Positions 35,201 through 47,312 of a DNA stretch of 64,000 nt are shown here, piece after piece. Where the stretch lies: assembly GCA_022266195.1 (NCBI GenBank), contig WHVY01000006.1, forward strand, positions 496,001 to 560,000. The letters are read 5' to 3'. Each line of letters begins with the position of its first letter. The first letter of the stretch is position 1. The position numbers and the translations under genes were made by a program. A model generated the notes under the pieces. It searched no databases and was not told the origin of the DNA. It was given only the letters and a program-made list of their open reading frames with translations. This DNA comes from Tetranychus cinnabarinus (Eukaryota > Arthropoda > Arachnida > Trombidiformes > Tetranychidae).

Positions 35201-35262
35201 AATTCGAAAATTTTGTGAGCTTCTGGGAGAATCTCCACGAGAGACCGATACGACTAACTTAA
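32209..35262 (+). CDS. Non-LTR retrotransposon endonuclease/reverse transcriptase
   Basis: 1017 residues from the ATG at 32209; the frame is open to 32167 upstream. Residues 1-200 form an APE-type endonuclease: HVNAARNKTTTKLL at the start, MGDFNTIS (GDFN at ~126) and ETDHKAV (~198). The RT domain spans about 350-620, with LDISKAFDN (Asp ~480), QQGVAQGTSTGPLL (~535) and YADD (~567), so all three catalytic Asp are present. Near the end CTHGN...H...DCD (about 953-975) may be a degenerate version of the C-terminal Cys/His finger. The order fits the I/R1/Jockey group, which nicks target DNA and primes reverse transcription there. The usual Glu of the second endonuclease motif (QEP) appears to be replaced by Asp-Pro (VDPN). 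No frameshift or stop interrupts the frame, so recent activity is possible. Confidence 0.88.
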   Translation: MLFYHVNAARNKTTTKLLFNLVKTRRNTGVSLVDPNESEVKNELLTSNHYRNGGAMLLITKDKGCQEIKPLPADLVAVRLNKHRTIVISTYIRNFEFHQLPHAMATFKAIHDLITRFKGWKVVLMGDFNTISTRWSKHLTSHESPTKRILEELIDNLSLKIVNPYMPTFPRTGTTIDMIIVSQHTQYNHVKVFDLGETDHKAVTCMVKLHSYKIKNCRKILRIANWSLKLSGERQELKHRWSRSDPLIQDCHKIKHFPDEHGRWTRVEKRDNKRIKSVKRSFSSKDSKTTWFMIKKYLTQKTQKIDWKHPVTKASKTALLKGFSVQKPIYKDHPANIEGFISPAELRLITKYKPNSSCLGADNFNRTSWRRFYENNKIAITNTLHQIFRFSHIPQLLTTLGCGFVIKADGENLRMVKSPCYMFKLIDKIIKQRLLNQIEKFPARNRFQFAYTNSKGRINLIYEILALNEQQEITEIAMLDISKAFDNVCTIEVMETISSEMDVSTTAIIRSLLSTRYLKINVDKQTLYQKEQQGVAQGTSTGPLLFIMTLNAILIRLNEQGIKVLAYADDLMIIKQSKDNQALMEKIGIVDSNLQSIGLKLNKDKTKILDNKQLFTILGYSFTTKTMSTYRYEAIWRGIRKEHKKNNRIGWVRWDYLPIRIKRIMVETVIWPSMMKMELPWIMTLSEDNPDRIRNLMSVTREMGRLACINSEKHPTTPLEYLLLGYKNIAKELIKQSIKIQIDHNKNTKYPRTVYHVNVGLEMEKRQAVIKNEVVISFHFQREAKLRRVLIQLTVREKGWLSEIAHDMSISEYGFEAWVWEHTLLTYTRFNPTFVLTEKMSKYRYGNSTFTKCIDLVAYNYKSRPWNWCMYEPIKLIDSEPKKAQPQTPVNLMAIERWTIDESERIWKIIWTTMDSVWPKMYPMTKAKNRNRLLQLLKIQADSMNGWKTRLLFCTHGNKYRKSMRHAALDCDQTLELRKRHGLEDLTKWQIDEMDAKEFENFVSFWENLHERPIRLT

Positions 35263-35413
35263 TAGACTCTGTAATGAATTTTAAGATACATTAGAATCTG
35301 TAAAACGATCTTGTAACCCCAGCTTGACCTGTGCTCAAAAAGGTCACGGAGGGTGGTGTAACTAAGCCACTCAGTCCTTGTAACAGGGGGCTAACTCGGC
35401 TCATGCTTTGAGA

Positions 35414-35419
35414 AATAAA
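35414..35419 (+). terminator. Poly-A signal at the 3' end of the RT unit
   Basis: AATAAA occurs about 150 bases after the RT stop codon. The 3' UTR before it is GC-richer and structured-looking (around 35310-35395), as expected of an element end recognised by its RT. The sequence after it becomes ordinary AT-rich DNA. Confidence 0.5.
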
Positions 35420-35425
35420 ATCAAT

Positions 35426-38232
35426 CAATATTATTTCACGGTCTCAATGTTAAATATTCATTGGATTTTCTTGTACTTGAGTAAGAAACAAGAAAGTGTT
35501 GAAACAGATAATCAATCATAAAACAGTCAACTTTACCTGAAACCATTTTGTGCGCATTTTGCCCAACACTAAATGTAACAGTAGTAATTGATTAATAACC
35601 TTACATTTATAGTAAAGACAATAGAAACAAGTAAATGCATAAATTAAGTTGATTGAAGTACCTAAAGGATACAAAAAAATGTTGCCAACAAGAAGGTTGT
35701 TTGTAATACCTTTTGAAACAAAAGTCTATTTTGGAGCAATTTCAACCTAAATCATTGATAAACACCCAAGTAATGATGAAGAATATAATAAAAGCATAAT
35801 TTATCCATGATTATTCATTAATCAATCTAATCATGTAAGATTTTTACCATTTACCTTAATAAACACACAAAATCAATATTTTTTTCCACCTAAAAAATTA
35901 ATCTTCTTAATCAGTTATATTTAGGAATATAATTCAGAGTTCCGTTCATGGCAAACCTAATTAACCTTAATATACATTTAAATAGAAGTCATTAAACCAT
36001 TCAACAAAAAAGTTGATTAACATTGAAAGCATTGAAAGAGTCAACAATCAAAGCTATTTGCACAATAAGTTAAAACAAATTGATCAGATTTTCTGGTTAA
36101 TTGATTTTTCTTTAACAACTGTTGCTGACAAATTGTAAATTGTGAAAAATTGAAAGCATCAAAGCATGTTTAGCAGTTAAATTTATCATCTAACTAATTG
36201 TTAAGCAAACATAATAAACAAGTGAGAGTCCAAAAGCTTGAAATGGACGCAAACTGTGAGTTAGTCAAACACTCGACCAGAATCAAAGTTAAACAATGTA
36301 ATAAACATTTTATTTGATTGTGTAAGGTTGTTGTTAAATTGTTGGCTAAAAAGGCTGATAAAGTTGACCATTTTTCTGGTTAACAACAAAAGCCAGCGAC
36401 TTTACCCAAATATAAAGTGAGCTTGACTGAAAAGTAAATACAAAATGGAAAGCAAATGAACCTAAAAATGATTCCAACAAGTGGACAACTCATTTGTTTT
36501 CATCTCGGTTGATTAATTTTGCATTTAATTGTATTACTGTGAAATACATTGTTTGCTTTTGGGTTTTTGGGTAAAATTTAAAGCAAAACTCAAACTGAAA
36601 AGGTTAACTCATTTACCTTTAACCAAGAGAAAATTGTTTTACCCAAAAAAGCAACCAAACTGTAAACCATCAATCTTTTTGTTTGCTTCCTTTTTTCATC
36701 TTTTCATCATTTTCTTCTTCAGCTCATCTTGAACATCTAACCTTGAAAAACAAACCTGAGGAACAAAATTCATTTCAGATTTTATACACCAGATGAATAT
36801 TTTTACATGCATACATCTATTTCATGTGTATGCTCATCTCGATTCGAGCAAGCCAACCTTTCAGTATTTACATTAAACTGATCGATAGTTTGTCCTTCAT
36901 GTGTTACAATTACATCCAATTAATTGTGAATTTAAGTGAAAAAACAAGACAATTTAACTTTTGCAGCTAACCATCAAAGGTAAACCCAAAATTGTTGCAC
37001 CAGAAAAACGATCAACAGCTAAAACAAAGCCAATAATTTCATATTTGCTTCTAATAAGATTATATAAATTATTCAAATACGATTACTTTCATCACAATTA
37101 TTTGTCTATCTGGTTGGTAAATTGCATCAAAATAATTTCTTTGTTAATTTGGGTTTTCTTTATTCTTTTGCTTCCATGGATCCTTTTTTGCCTGGTTGAG
37201 AACAGTTTTCTTGTAAAAGGTCACACTCTTTTCTTTGGTTCAAAGATCTAATTTAATTAAAATGGAGGATTGATTTTGAAACATTTTAACTCTAATATCT
37301 GGTAAAAATAGGCATCTTCAATTACAACTGAATTGTTAGATGTAATGAAACTAGCTTTCATTAACTAATAGTAGTCTTTCTTGCTTTCTTGAATCCTCCA
37401 GTGTCTAGTTTCAGGTTTGGCTTGTTGAAAGTTTGCAAGTTGCAAACATCAATGAAAACTATACCAGTGAAATTTAATGGTGAAGATAGCGACGTTTTAA
37501 TGGAGATGATGATGATAATGAAATTGATTATCTTGATAATGCATATGTTAACTGTTAAACGTTAACTTATGTCAACTTTGGTGTTTGCATTCTTGAGAAG
37601 GTCATCAAAGGGCAAAAGTAAAAGGCCAATAATAAAAATATATTGCTCCTTCAATCAAAAGAAGTAGAAAAGAAGCTCAAAATAATGACTAACAACGAAG
37701 GAAAAGTTCCCAAGCTCTAGTAAGATGAAATATAAAGAAAGCAAAAAAAAAGTATAAGAGCAAAGTGGGAAGAAAGAAGGTATCAGGCCGAACAAAGACG
37801 AACAAGAGATGATGGGCCAAAGTTGCAGAGAGAGAGAGAGTGAAGACAAAGAAAGATCAAGTTGGAGAAGAAGAAAAAGAAGATGAAAAAAGAAGAAGGA
37901 GAAAGAAGGAGAAAAATAAGAAAACTAGAAGAAAATCACTTTCAAGACGATGAAGAGGATGAAAGAAGGAGAAAGTTGAGGCTAAATGTGAGTCCAGTTG
38001 TTGGAAAGAAACTAAAGAGGGAAAATGATGATGATAAAGAAGATGATGATGATGAGGAGCCCGGCGAAAGGCCTGGATGAAACACTGCTGTTGAATCCAT
38101 GAAAGTTGTATTCGCTCTATTTCTTTACTTTTTTAAGAGACAGCAAAATCTCTTCTTTCTTCTTTCTGAGTCCTTTTATCCTCTTCTTTTACACTTAACA
38201 TGTGACCTTGACCATAGATTTTGTCTTGACAG
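35426..38232. other. Gap between the retroelement cluster and the TRERF1-like gene
   Basis: Mostly AT-rich DNA with no convincing exon up to about 37850. From 37860 to 38080 a purine-rich GAA/GAT sequence is open on the plus strand (Lys/Glu-rich, ending GERPG), probably 5' UTR or simple sequence. The acceptor TCTTGACAG directly precedes the ATG at 38233, so at least one non-coding 5' exon of the TRERF1-like gene should lie in this gap. Confidence 0.4.
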
Positions 38233-41200
38233 ATGGCGCAACTAGCAATCCTAGAAGATTTCTCATTGGATAAATTGTTACATGACGTCAAATCTATTGG
38301 TTGCAAGGTGAGAGTGGTTGTGTTTGGAAGACAGAGTAAGAATGAATAATGTTAAAGTCTGTTTTTTGTTATGAAAAAATGAAGATGTTGTTAATTTTCA
38401 TAAATTGTTGTTAAATTTGATTGTTTTGTGTCTTAATGGATTTTGACAATTTAATGTATTTCTTAGGTGATGAAACTGGTAAACCCGGTTACGACAATAT
38501 TAATAGTGTTGTAACGAACAGTGCTAATTGTGGAAGTGGTTCAAATCTCTCTGGTCTACCTCCACCTACGAATAGTTTAAGTGATGGAACTGATCAGCAA
38601 ACAGTGAAAAAGAGGAGAATTAAAAATCTTGGACCACCTGTTCGGCCTCAATGTCCAGAATGTGGAAAAGATTTCAGCAATCAAAGTGCCCTCTCCAAAC
38701 ATAAATTGACGCACAGTGATGAACGAAGATTTGTTTGCAACCTTTGCCAAAAGGCATTCAAACGTCAAGACCACCTTAATGGTCATATGTTAACCCATCG
38801 GGATAAAAAACCATTCGAATGCGATGTCGAAGGCTGTGAGAAGACATACTGTGATGCAAGAAGTTTAAGAAGACACAAGGAAAATCATCATGCCGCCATC
38901 AATCATAATCATAATATTAGTGTCAATGGTGCACTTCAATCAAAACCTGCACAAATAGGTAAATTTTCTTAACATATTTTACCTTTTCAAAATAATGTTT
39001 TCATTTATGTTTATTATTTTATATTTATTTAACTCTTTTTTCTTTAACGATCAGCCGCAAATACTATTAAACCAGGCTCTATTTCGTTTTTATCCTCAGC
39101 TGCAACTCAATTACAATTATTGGCATTGCAAGGGCAACCATTATACCAGTAAGTAAAAACAATTGTATTTAATTTACAATTGTATTATTAATTTAAACCC
39201 TCTATTGTGCTTACATAGTTGCATTAAATTGTTACATTTTATTTTGACTTTCTATTTATTTAAGTCATCTTTCCTTCTTACTAAAGCTTACATCATTCTT
39301 ACGTTATTTACATTTTCCCTCATATTTTGCTCTTTCACAAACTTAAGCCAATCACTAACAAAAGTCGCCAAGTAGATTGAATCATCAGACTCTTTGAGTT
39401 TATGCCTTTCTTTCTTATTTCAATGCTCACACTCTTTGTTTTCTCTCTTTTTTACAGTGAAAAGATTCTTAATACATTACAACCTGATCCAAGCCAAATT
39501 AATCACCAGCATCAACCGCAAGCGTCTCCACCACCACCACAACAACTACCACCGCCTCCGCTTCATTCATCTCATCACCTGCAACCGAATATACATTTGC
39601 ATCTTAAAGAGCGCAATAGCTCAGTAAAAATGGAAGTAGATGATGATCCTAGACAAGTTGATCAAGTTTTTGGGCAACCCATACTGCGAAGATCCATTAA
39701 TGACCCGCAAAATCTTTTACATCAGCTTTTAACCCAACAACTGAAAGAACCATCATCTGAAAGCTCTCATATTTTTAATCAACTTGCACCAACATTAGCT
39801 AATTTCAATAATCATCTCAATAACAACAATCACAGTGGAAATATTCTCAATAATAATATTACTAATCAGGACAGTAATAATAGTAACAACAGCAACAACA
39901 ACAACAACAATAATAACAATAATAACAATGATTCACAAATAAATGGATGGGCTTGTGAATGGGCTTGCAAACTACTCGAAAGTCAATTAAATCAAGTTGA
40001 GTGCTCAATTTGCCAGAAACGATTCAAAAATCTACAAGCACTAAATGGCCATATGCGAACTCATGGAGGCTATCTAAGACCACAACAAATTATTACTGCA
40101 AATAACAGCAATTCCTCGGAGTCATTGAAGAAAGAAGACAATGTTACATCTGTTATCATGAATGGTGCTGAAAATAATGTTAATACTAATAACGTTAACA
40201 ACATCAATATTAATAACAACAATAAAGTTTTATTCGAGGTTTCCATGCTTAAAAACAAGATAATGTCTAAACATGCCATTAATAACCTCGACGTTTCACC
40301 TAATAACAATCACTCTGGTGGTGTCACAAATGGTAACGACAACAAAGACGCAAAAGAGGAAGATATTGATTGCACTCTTGATCTCACCATTAATTTGAAG
40401 CCAACTGGAACTGTTTCCCCGATATCTTCATGTTTAACAAAAGTTATTCAATCTTCGTCCGACAATGGATTAATTGTCGAAGCTCACAATCGAGATACTC
40501 ACACTTTTCAAAGTGATTCAAATCAAGAACTGGATCAACTTCTTTCCAGTACAAGTAAAGAAGATGAAACTATTAAAGAAAATTCACCCGATGATGATCA
40601 TTTGGATGCCAATTACTACCAGAATATCAATGCTCTAAAAGAGCAGTTACAACAGAACTTGCCTCAATTCAGGATACCAAATGATGTTCCTTTTAACAGT
40701 TCGCATGATTCTTTGCGAAACAGATCTCAATTTCTTTTACCTGGTGAAAAGTCTCGTCGCCATTCCGATAGTGCTGCTGAAATGATTTACTCATCTTCCA
40801 ATTCTCATTACGAAAGTAAAGTTCGTTCATGGAATGAATCAAATCACGGTACTAATGCCAATGTTAATGGTAATAACAATAATATCACCAATACCACCGC
40901 CAATCACGATTGTTCATTGCCTACATCGTCAGCAACCAATTTTAATAATCCTACTGATAGTAATTTTGATCTCTTAAAACGGCGTCATCAAAGGGCGACT
41001 TCAGATCCAGGTAATGGTGAATTAGATGACCAAGATACGTCTTCACAATCAACCGCTCAATCAGATCAATTGGCTAACAATAACAATAATTTGTTAACTA
41101 TCAATGTGGCCAAAATTTATTCCAATTCTAACCATACTCATCATTATAGTAATTATAACAACCACCACCACCACCACCATCACAGTCATCACCATCAAAT

Positions 41201-44200
41201 GCATTCGCACTCTGTGCCAACCACACCGACGAATCTCAATCCTCTACTTTCGCCTGCTGTACCTCATCAGATATCAAATCCCACCAACAATTTTAACCAA
41301 TCTTTACCATGTACACCTACACAGACCAATTCATTTTCATTTAGTCCTCACCAGGTTCAGCAATATCATCAACAACAAGCATCTTTGCCTGCAACACCAA
41401 CCGATAATCAAATGCAGTTCAACTTTCCAGCTCAACAAAATTCTGTCAACTATTCCAGTCCATCGTATAATATATCAACCAACAATCCATCCAGTGTACC
41501 TACGTTTGATTATTCAACATCCGAAACACCAACTACGCCCACAACTCCTGCGATTACGTCGACGAGATCAGCCCAACCTGGTCTTGAACCGATTTACGAA
41601 GAAATGAATTATTCTAATAACGAAGAAACCAATGTTAATGATGTCGGTTTTGTTAACTTTGAGGATGAATCTTTGATTGAACAAATGTTAACAACTCATG
41701 AGCAAGAACATAATCGTCAAAATCACCATCACCAACAGCAACAGCAACAACAACAACAGGTAATAAAGCAAATTTTGTAATTTCCTTTTGTCTACTTTTT
41801 TGTTCTCATACTATTAATAAACAGTATTTACGCATCTTAAGCTTACAAAAGTGCAAAAGTATTGAGCATTGAACATAAACAAATTTTAGCTTCAAAATAA
41901 AAAGGTCACTCGACGATCATAATTTAGTAAATGTAATAGTTTATTTTCTGAAGATTAATTAAACTCGATTTCAATGTAGTATCTTGTTTCCATTATGAGA
42001 TATTCATGACTCAATTCATGGAAACTTGAACTCCATTTATGCCTTTATTTTTTCAATGTTAATGTTTAATAAAGAAATGTTTACAAGTTTCTATTCAAAT
42101 TACCAGAATGAGTTAGCATTTTGTTTTTGTACTCAGAACCCTAATACAGATAAATTGTCGCAATCCATAATTAAAATGAATTTCCCCAATACTTTTACAC
42201 CAAGCTTTAATTGAAACACATACGACACACTTATTGATGAAAAATATTCATCATAATAATCTCATGATAATTATTCAATCTGCTTCCTGTTGCTCACCAT
42301 ATTTTCAGCTTAGGGATATTATTTGAAGTGACTCTTGACTAAGCTCACAATTATTCTCTCTGTTTGCATGATCTATAACTGATAAATTCATTTGACTATT
42401 TGCAATTGAGTTTCATTTTTTAAGCAATGACGCAATAAACTGCTATGCATTTCATCTTTCAATCAACTCAGAGTTGAAAAAGAATACTTTTTTTGCGTTA
42501 AAAGCAAAGCTAAACTTTAACCGAAATTGTTTCATAGGAAAAAAATTCTTTACAAGATTACAATTCATCAATCAGATCTGTGATTTTCATCCAATTATCT
42601 CTCCTGGGAAACAATTTTTCTTTCAACTCTGCAGTTAAATGAAACCATGAGTTATATCTTGCACTATCAACTCAATTTTCAACTTGATTCCTATCAAACC
42701 ATTTAATTAATGTCTTTTACCCATTTTAACATTCATTAACAAAGACCGGATATCAAAAAATGCTTTAAATAATTATCTTTCAAGCTTTCCCAATATTATC
42801 CTCTATCTTATACCCAGACATCAGCTTGTCGATGCTGCGAGAAAAAAAGGCATTTTCACTCCCCTTTTTTGCTGGCTCCCTTTTCACCCCTCTAGGAATA
42901 GTCACATATTTGTTGATATTCATTGTTCAACTTGTATCCATTTGCCTATTTGATTATTATACCACTTGTTTCATCAGTTTTTTAGTTTAAATTTGTACTC
43001 TTTTCCTATGTGTGTTTTTCACCAGCAAACAGGTTGAGTTACTGATTTTTGTTCAAGCTGGAAATGAAGAAAGTGAACAAGGTTGATTACCCTAAATGGG
43101 TTTCTTTAACTGCAGCAAGAAAACAAGAAAAACTTTTTTTGCTTATTTCATTTCCCCCTCAATCCACATATCAGTTACCATTTCCGCTGTTGGATGAGTT
43201 GGGCGTTTACCAAGGACTTCATCTTTTTAAAACTCGCTCACTCATTTACTTGTATTTTTGTTAAACTCGTACATTATTTTGTCCTTACTTTTCACTCATT
43301 TTTCCACTTGACTCTCATCAATTTTTTACCTTTTCATAATACTTACAATTAAGGTCACCATCATGATGATCATCTTGAATAGTATTACTTGATAAGCAAT
43401 TTTAGATACACAAAAGTATCTTCGTTCTGTCATCATCTTCTTTCATTATTTTCCCAAACAAATATCTTCTCTTCTCTCTCTCTCTCTCTTATCTACATTT
43501 CCATCTTGACGTTATTTCTCATTATTTGCAGTGTTAGAATCAGTTGTGCGTTGATGATCCATCAAAATGAACTCTCATCTTGAATGATGATACGTAACAA
43601 CAGGGGGAGCCAGTTAGTTCACTTTAATTTATCGTTTTTCGTTTCAATTTATGTTTGCTGTCAATTTTTTGCATTCTTGTTTGCAGTGTGTGTTGAAGAG
43701 GAGAAATAAAATGTCAGCCGCATTTTAAGCATTGCAAGTAAAACTGCAAACAAGCAGAAGGAAAAAATTCCATTCATAACTAGCCTCAATACCCGTTGAG
43801 TAAGTGTGTAAAATGAGAGAAAGAATGAAGATAAAGATGAAACCGAGTGAGTACAGAATGTTATGTGAAAAAAAGGAGGAAGGGAGGAGGAGGAAGAAGA
43901 AAGAGCATAAGCAAGTTCAATAGCTTGAATCAGGGTAGGGGTAGACGGGCCAACTATTTACGGTGTAACCATTTCGCAACAAGTACTCATTTGCAAAGTT
44001 ACTCACATTCACTCACTTACTCACTCACATACAACCAAATACACACACACACATACCAACCATACATGTTACAACAAAAAAGAAACTCACTCAAATCAGA
44101 GTGTATTTACAGTCAGTTGAAAAAAGTAGAACAGGATTGGATAATTATCCATTTACTCGTTTGCTTGGTGAGCTTTTTTTTCTTCTCTTTAATGGCCATC

Positions 44201-47200
44201 GTGACAATGGCTGCCCGAAATGAAAAAAAAGATCCCAAACGAATCTAGGTCACACTTTTATCCAAGTTTACTGCTTCTCTATTTTGTTTCTCACTCACTA
44301 ACCCGACTCTCTCTTTCTCTTCATCATCTTGTTTCAACCTAATCCCTCTATCTACAGAAACCGAAAAATACGCAAAACGCAACCAATTACAATCAAGTAT
44401 CAACAGCGCATCTTGAATCTACTCAACAAGAAAGTGACCACAGTGATCAACTTGTTTTATCCAACATCAATAAATCTCAAAGCTTTTTCCCTAACGATGA
44501 TCTCGAAGCGCAATCGTTGGATGGTTCATCTGTAAATTACAGTTTAACAGCTCACCATCACAACCAACGTGCACACCAGTTAAATCAACACCCACAGCAA
44601 TCTTCCAACTCTTCACTTAGCCAACATCATCCCCACCATCATCCTCACCACCATCACCACCAGCAACAGCAACACCAACAACAACAACAACAACAACATC
44701 ACCATCTTTCCCAACATCTCCATCAAAATCATCATCCACATATTGCACATCATCATAATCTTCAACATTCTCACCACCAACATCATCAACAACATCACCA
44801 ACAGCAAACCCTTGCCACAAGTCAATTCAACAGGCATCCCAATCATCACCACCAGAGTCAACATTCTCAACATATTCTTCCAAGTATTACAATAACCAAT
44901 ACTTCACCGACTGCAAACCCAATCCATCGGAATAGATCTGGTAAAGGTTTAAATGAGCCTCGAGAAGGAAGCGAATCATTTGTGGAAACGCATTATGTGC
45001 AAAGTAACCTGTTCAAAGAGGAACGTGACGAGAAGGAAACTTGCAGTAATAACATACGCAACATCAACAGTAGTAACATCAATTCGTCAACCATTGGATC
45101 AACTTCAGTCTTCAATTCTACCTCAGGTGCATCATCCAGTAAGGTTGATGAGAATGAGTTGATGGAATCAAATTCTTGTTCAATTGTTACCTCAACCAGC
45201 AGTAATAGCAACAACATCCATACTAACAATAATAATCCTACCACTAATACTAATAATACTATAAATATTACTCATACAACCAGTAATACGCCAATTTTAT
45301 CCTGTGGCACAGATTCGCCTACACCACGTTCAACATTGCGAAGTTCGTCTTCCAATCTAGTCATTAACCTTTCACCCGAAGAAGCAAAAGATATTGATGA
45401 AGATGATGATGAAGACGATGAAGATGATGAAGATGATGCCGATTCCAATAACAATGGTAAAGATGAGACAATTGGTATTTCCTATGATGAAGATGATGAC
45501 GATGAAGATGATGAAGATGAGGATGATGATGTGTTCATAAATCCCGCGGTCATATCACCGGTAACATCACCTAAAAGTAATACAATTAATTTGAAGGATA
45601 ATAATTATAAAAGTGTCAACAACAACTCTGCAACAATTACGTCCACTTCAACCAATTCATCACATACTTCTGTAATCACTAATAAAAATAGTGGTATCAA
45701 GGTGACCCCGGTAAATGAGAGATCATCACCTAAAAGGTTAAAGCACAAACCCGAACCGTTATACATACCTCCACATGTTAATGCATTCGGTCAATATGCG
45801 TCCAGATTAAGATCACCACGTCTTTGGGATCCTTCCGGACTTCATTCTTTACCTTCACATGATGTAAACAAAAGTTCACCTCCACCGTACACACCTCCAC
45901 CCATGCTTTCACCATTACGAAAAGGCTCAGGACTTTACTGGGCCATTATTAACAACGGCAATGTCACACCAAAATCAGCAACCCTTGGAACCTTTATTCA
46001 TGCGCGTAAAAGTTTATCCTCATCGGCTCCTTGTGATACCAGTGCTGTTAATTTACAAACAAATGATTTAAGTGTAAATATTAATTCTGCTACGTCTACT
46101 TCCTCTTCAACCACTCTTAACGCAAATTCAACAACAAACCTAAACACTTCTACGATCTTACACAGTAAAGAGATTTCCATTTGTTCCAAATCAAGCGAGC
46201 TTATTATTTCATCGACACCCACCACAGCCTTTGAGCCTGAAGCTCCTTACGATTTGGATCTTCTTCCATCGGAAAGTGATATTCAACCTCATGTCAATAT
46301 TGGGCCACAATATCAAGCCAGTATTCCTGCTTATATTGGTGATAAAGTTGATACCTCTAAACGTTACCGTCGAGAAAGAGCTGATCTAGTATGGAATCCA
46401 ATTGTTTTGGACAAATTAAACCAACCCGAGGATCTTGATTATTATCTTGAATTGGCCTGTTCTAGTTGTGTTCCTGGTGCAGGTCGAAATGTTGAATTTG
46501 CATTACATTTACTCTACATGTGTAATGGTGATTTGGAAGAAGCAATCACTAAATTGTTAAACTCGGATCCAATCAAATTGCGACCAGACCATCCACTGAT
46601 AGACTATCAATATCCAGAAAGTGATGTTTGGTCACAAGAGGAAATTAATCATTACTATCAAGCTTTAATTAAATTTGACAAAGATTTCCATACTATCGCT
46701 CACAAAGTAAGTTTAATTGCCACATTTTTCACATTCTTACTTAGCAACAGTTTGAAAGCAACCACAAAAAACAAACGTTGCATAAGCTCACACAAATTAT
46801 CAACTAATCAAAAATTGCAATCTAATCATAATTTCTAATCTTGACCCTCTTTTTTTTATTTTTTTCAGGTTAAAACAAAAACTGTTAAAGAGTGTATCCA
46901 GTTCTATTATTTATGGAAAAAAATATGTCCCGAAGAGTACAAAAGACTGCGTATTATTCGCCGCCGTAAAGAGCAAGAAGGACTTTTCTATGGTAACCAA
47001 GTTGTTACCAAAGAAGAGGAGACCGAAGATAACGATGTTGATAACAAAAGTGCTGTTGAAGGGGAAAATGGTGATGATGATGCTTTATCAATTGATTCAC
47101 CGATGAATGCATCACCTTCTTCAGTCAGTTCAACTGCAACCTCAGGGATTACCGTCAGTGTCGGAGGTTCGAGTAATAAAGACAAATCTGGAAACTTTCC

Positions 47201-47312
47201 ATGTCGGGTTTGTGGTAAAGTTTTCTCGAAAGTTAAATCTCGCTCTGCTCACATGAAGGTTCATGGAGCTGGAGCAGCCTCCAATCCTGCTTACTCAGCA
47301 TCAACCAAATGA
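38233..47312 (+). CDS. TRERF1/ZNF541-like zinc finger, ELM2-SANT corepressor protein
   Basis: Exons 38233-38335, 38467-38958, 39055-39148, 39458-41759, 44358-46706 and 46869-47312 join with matching phases (1, 1, 2, 0, 0), giving 1927 residues. Three C2H2 fingers lie at about 97-180 (CPECGKDFSNQSALSKHKLTH and two more). A fourth is at about 412 (CSICQKRFKNLQALNGHMRTH). ELM2 starts at about 1642 (GPQYQASIPAYIGDK), SANT at about 1754 (VWSQEEINHYYQAL to YYLWKKICPEEYKRL), and a last C2H2 at about 1892 (CRVCGKVFSKVKSRSAHMKVH). Long Asn, His and Gln runs and an acidic tract (45385-45537) separate them. Vertebrate TRERF1, ZNF541 and MIDEAS share this plan; their ELM2-SANT recruits HDAC1/2. This homolog is probably a nuclear repressor scaffold. 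Exons between 41759 and 44358 may have been missed. Confidence 0.88.
41760..44357 (+). other. Long intron of the TRERF1-like gene
   Basis: The intron runs from the GTAATA donor after a poly-Gln stretch to the CTACAG acceptor, both phase 0. It contains a purine-rich tract near 43800-43905 and CT runs near 43470. No additional exon with matching phase was recognised, though a phase-0 cassette exon cannot be ruled out. Confidence 0.55.

Larger units (their letters stand above)
25780..35425. mobile_element. Ambisense cluster of non-LTR-retroelement-like genes
   Basis: The cluster holds five ORF units: gag-like (minus, 26058-26972), gag-like (plus, 27954-29231), a short zinc-knuckle ORF (plus, 29597-30388), a USP-like gene (minus, 30576-32145) and an endonuclease/RT ORF (plus, 32209-35262). 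Each unit has a nearby AATAAA-type signal, so they look like separate transcription units rather than one ORF1-ORF2 element. No clear terminal repeats or target-site duplications were found by eye. It could be one unusual composite element, several nested insertions of related families, or partly domesticated genes. The outer limits are set by the outermost poly-A signals and are approximate. Confidence 0.6.

Noticed and set aside
37862..38080. Lys/Glu/Asp-rich plus-strand frame before the TRERF1-like start
   Set aside because: GAA/GAT simple sequence, no ATG at the start of the frame, and it ends in a stop before the acceptor at 38231-38232.
44613..44873. Minus-strand Met/Leu/Val-rich frames
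   Set aside because: Antisense of His/Gln repeats in the TRERF1-like exon.
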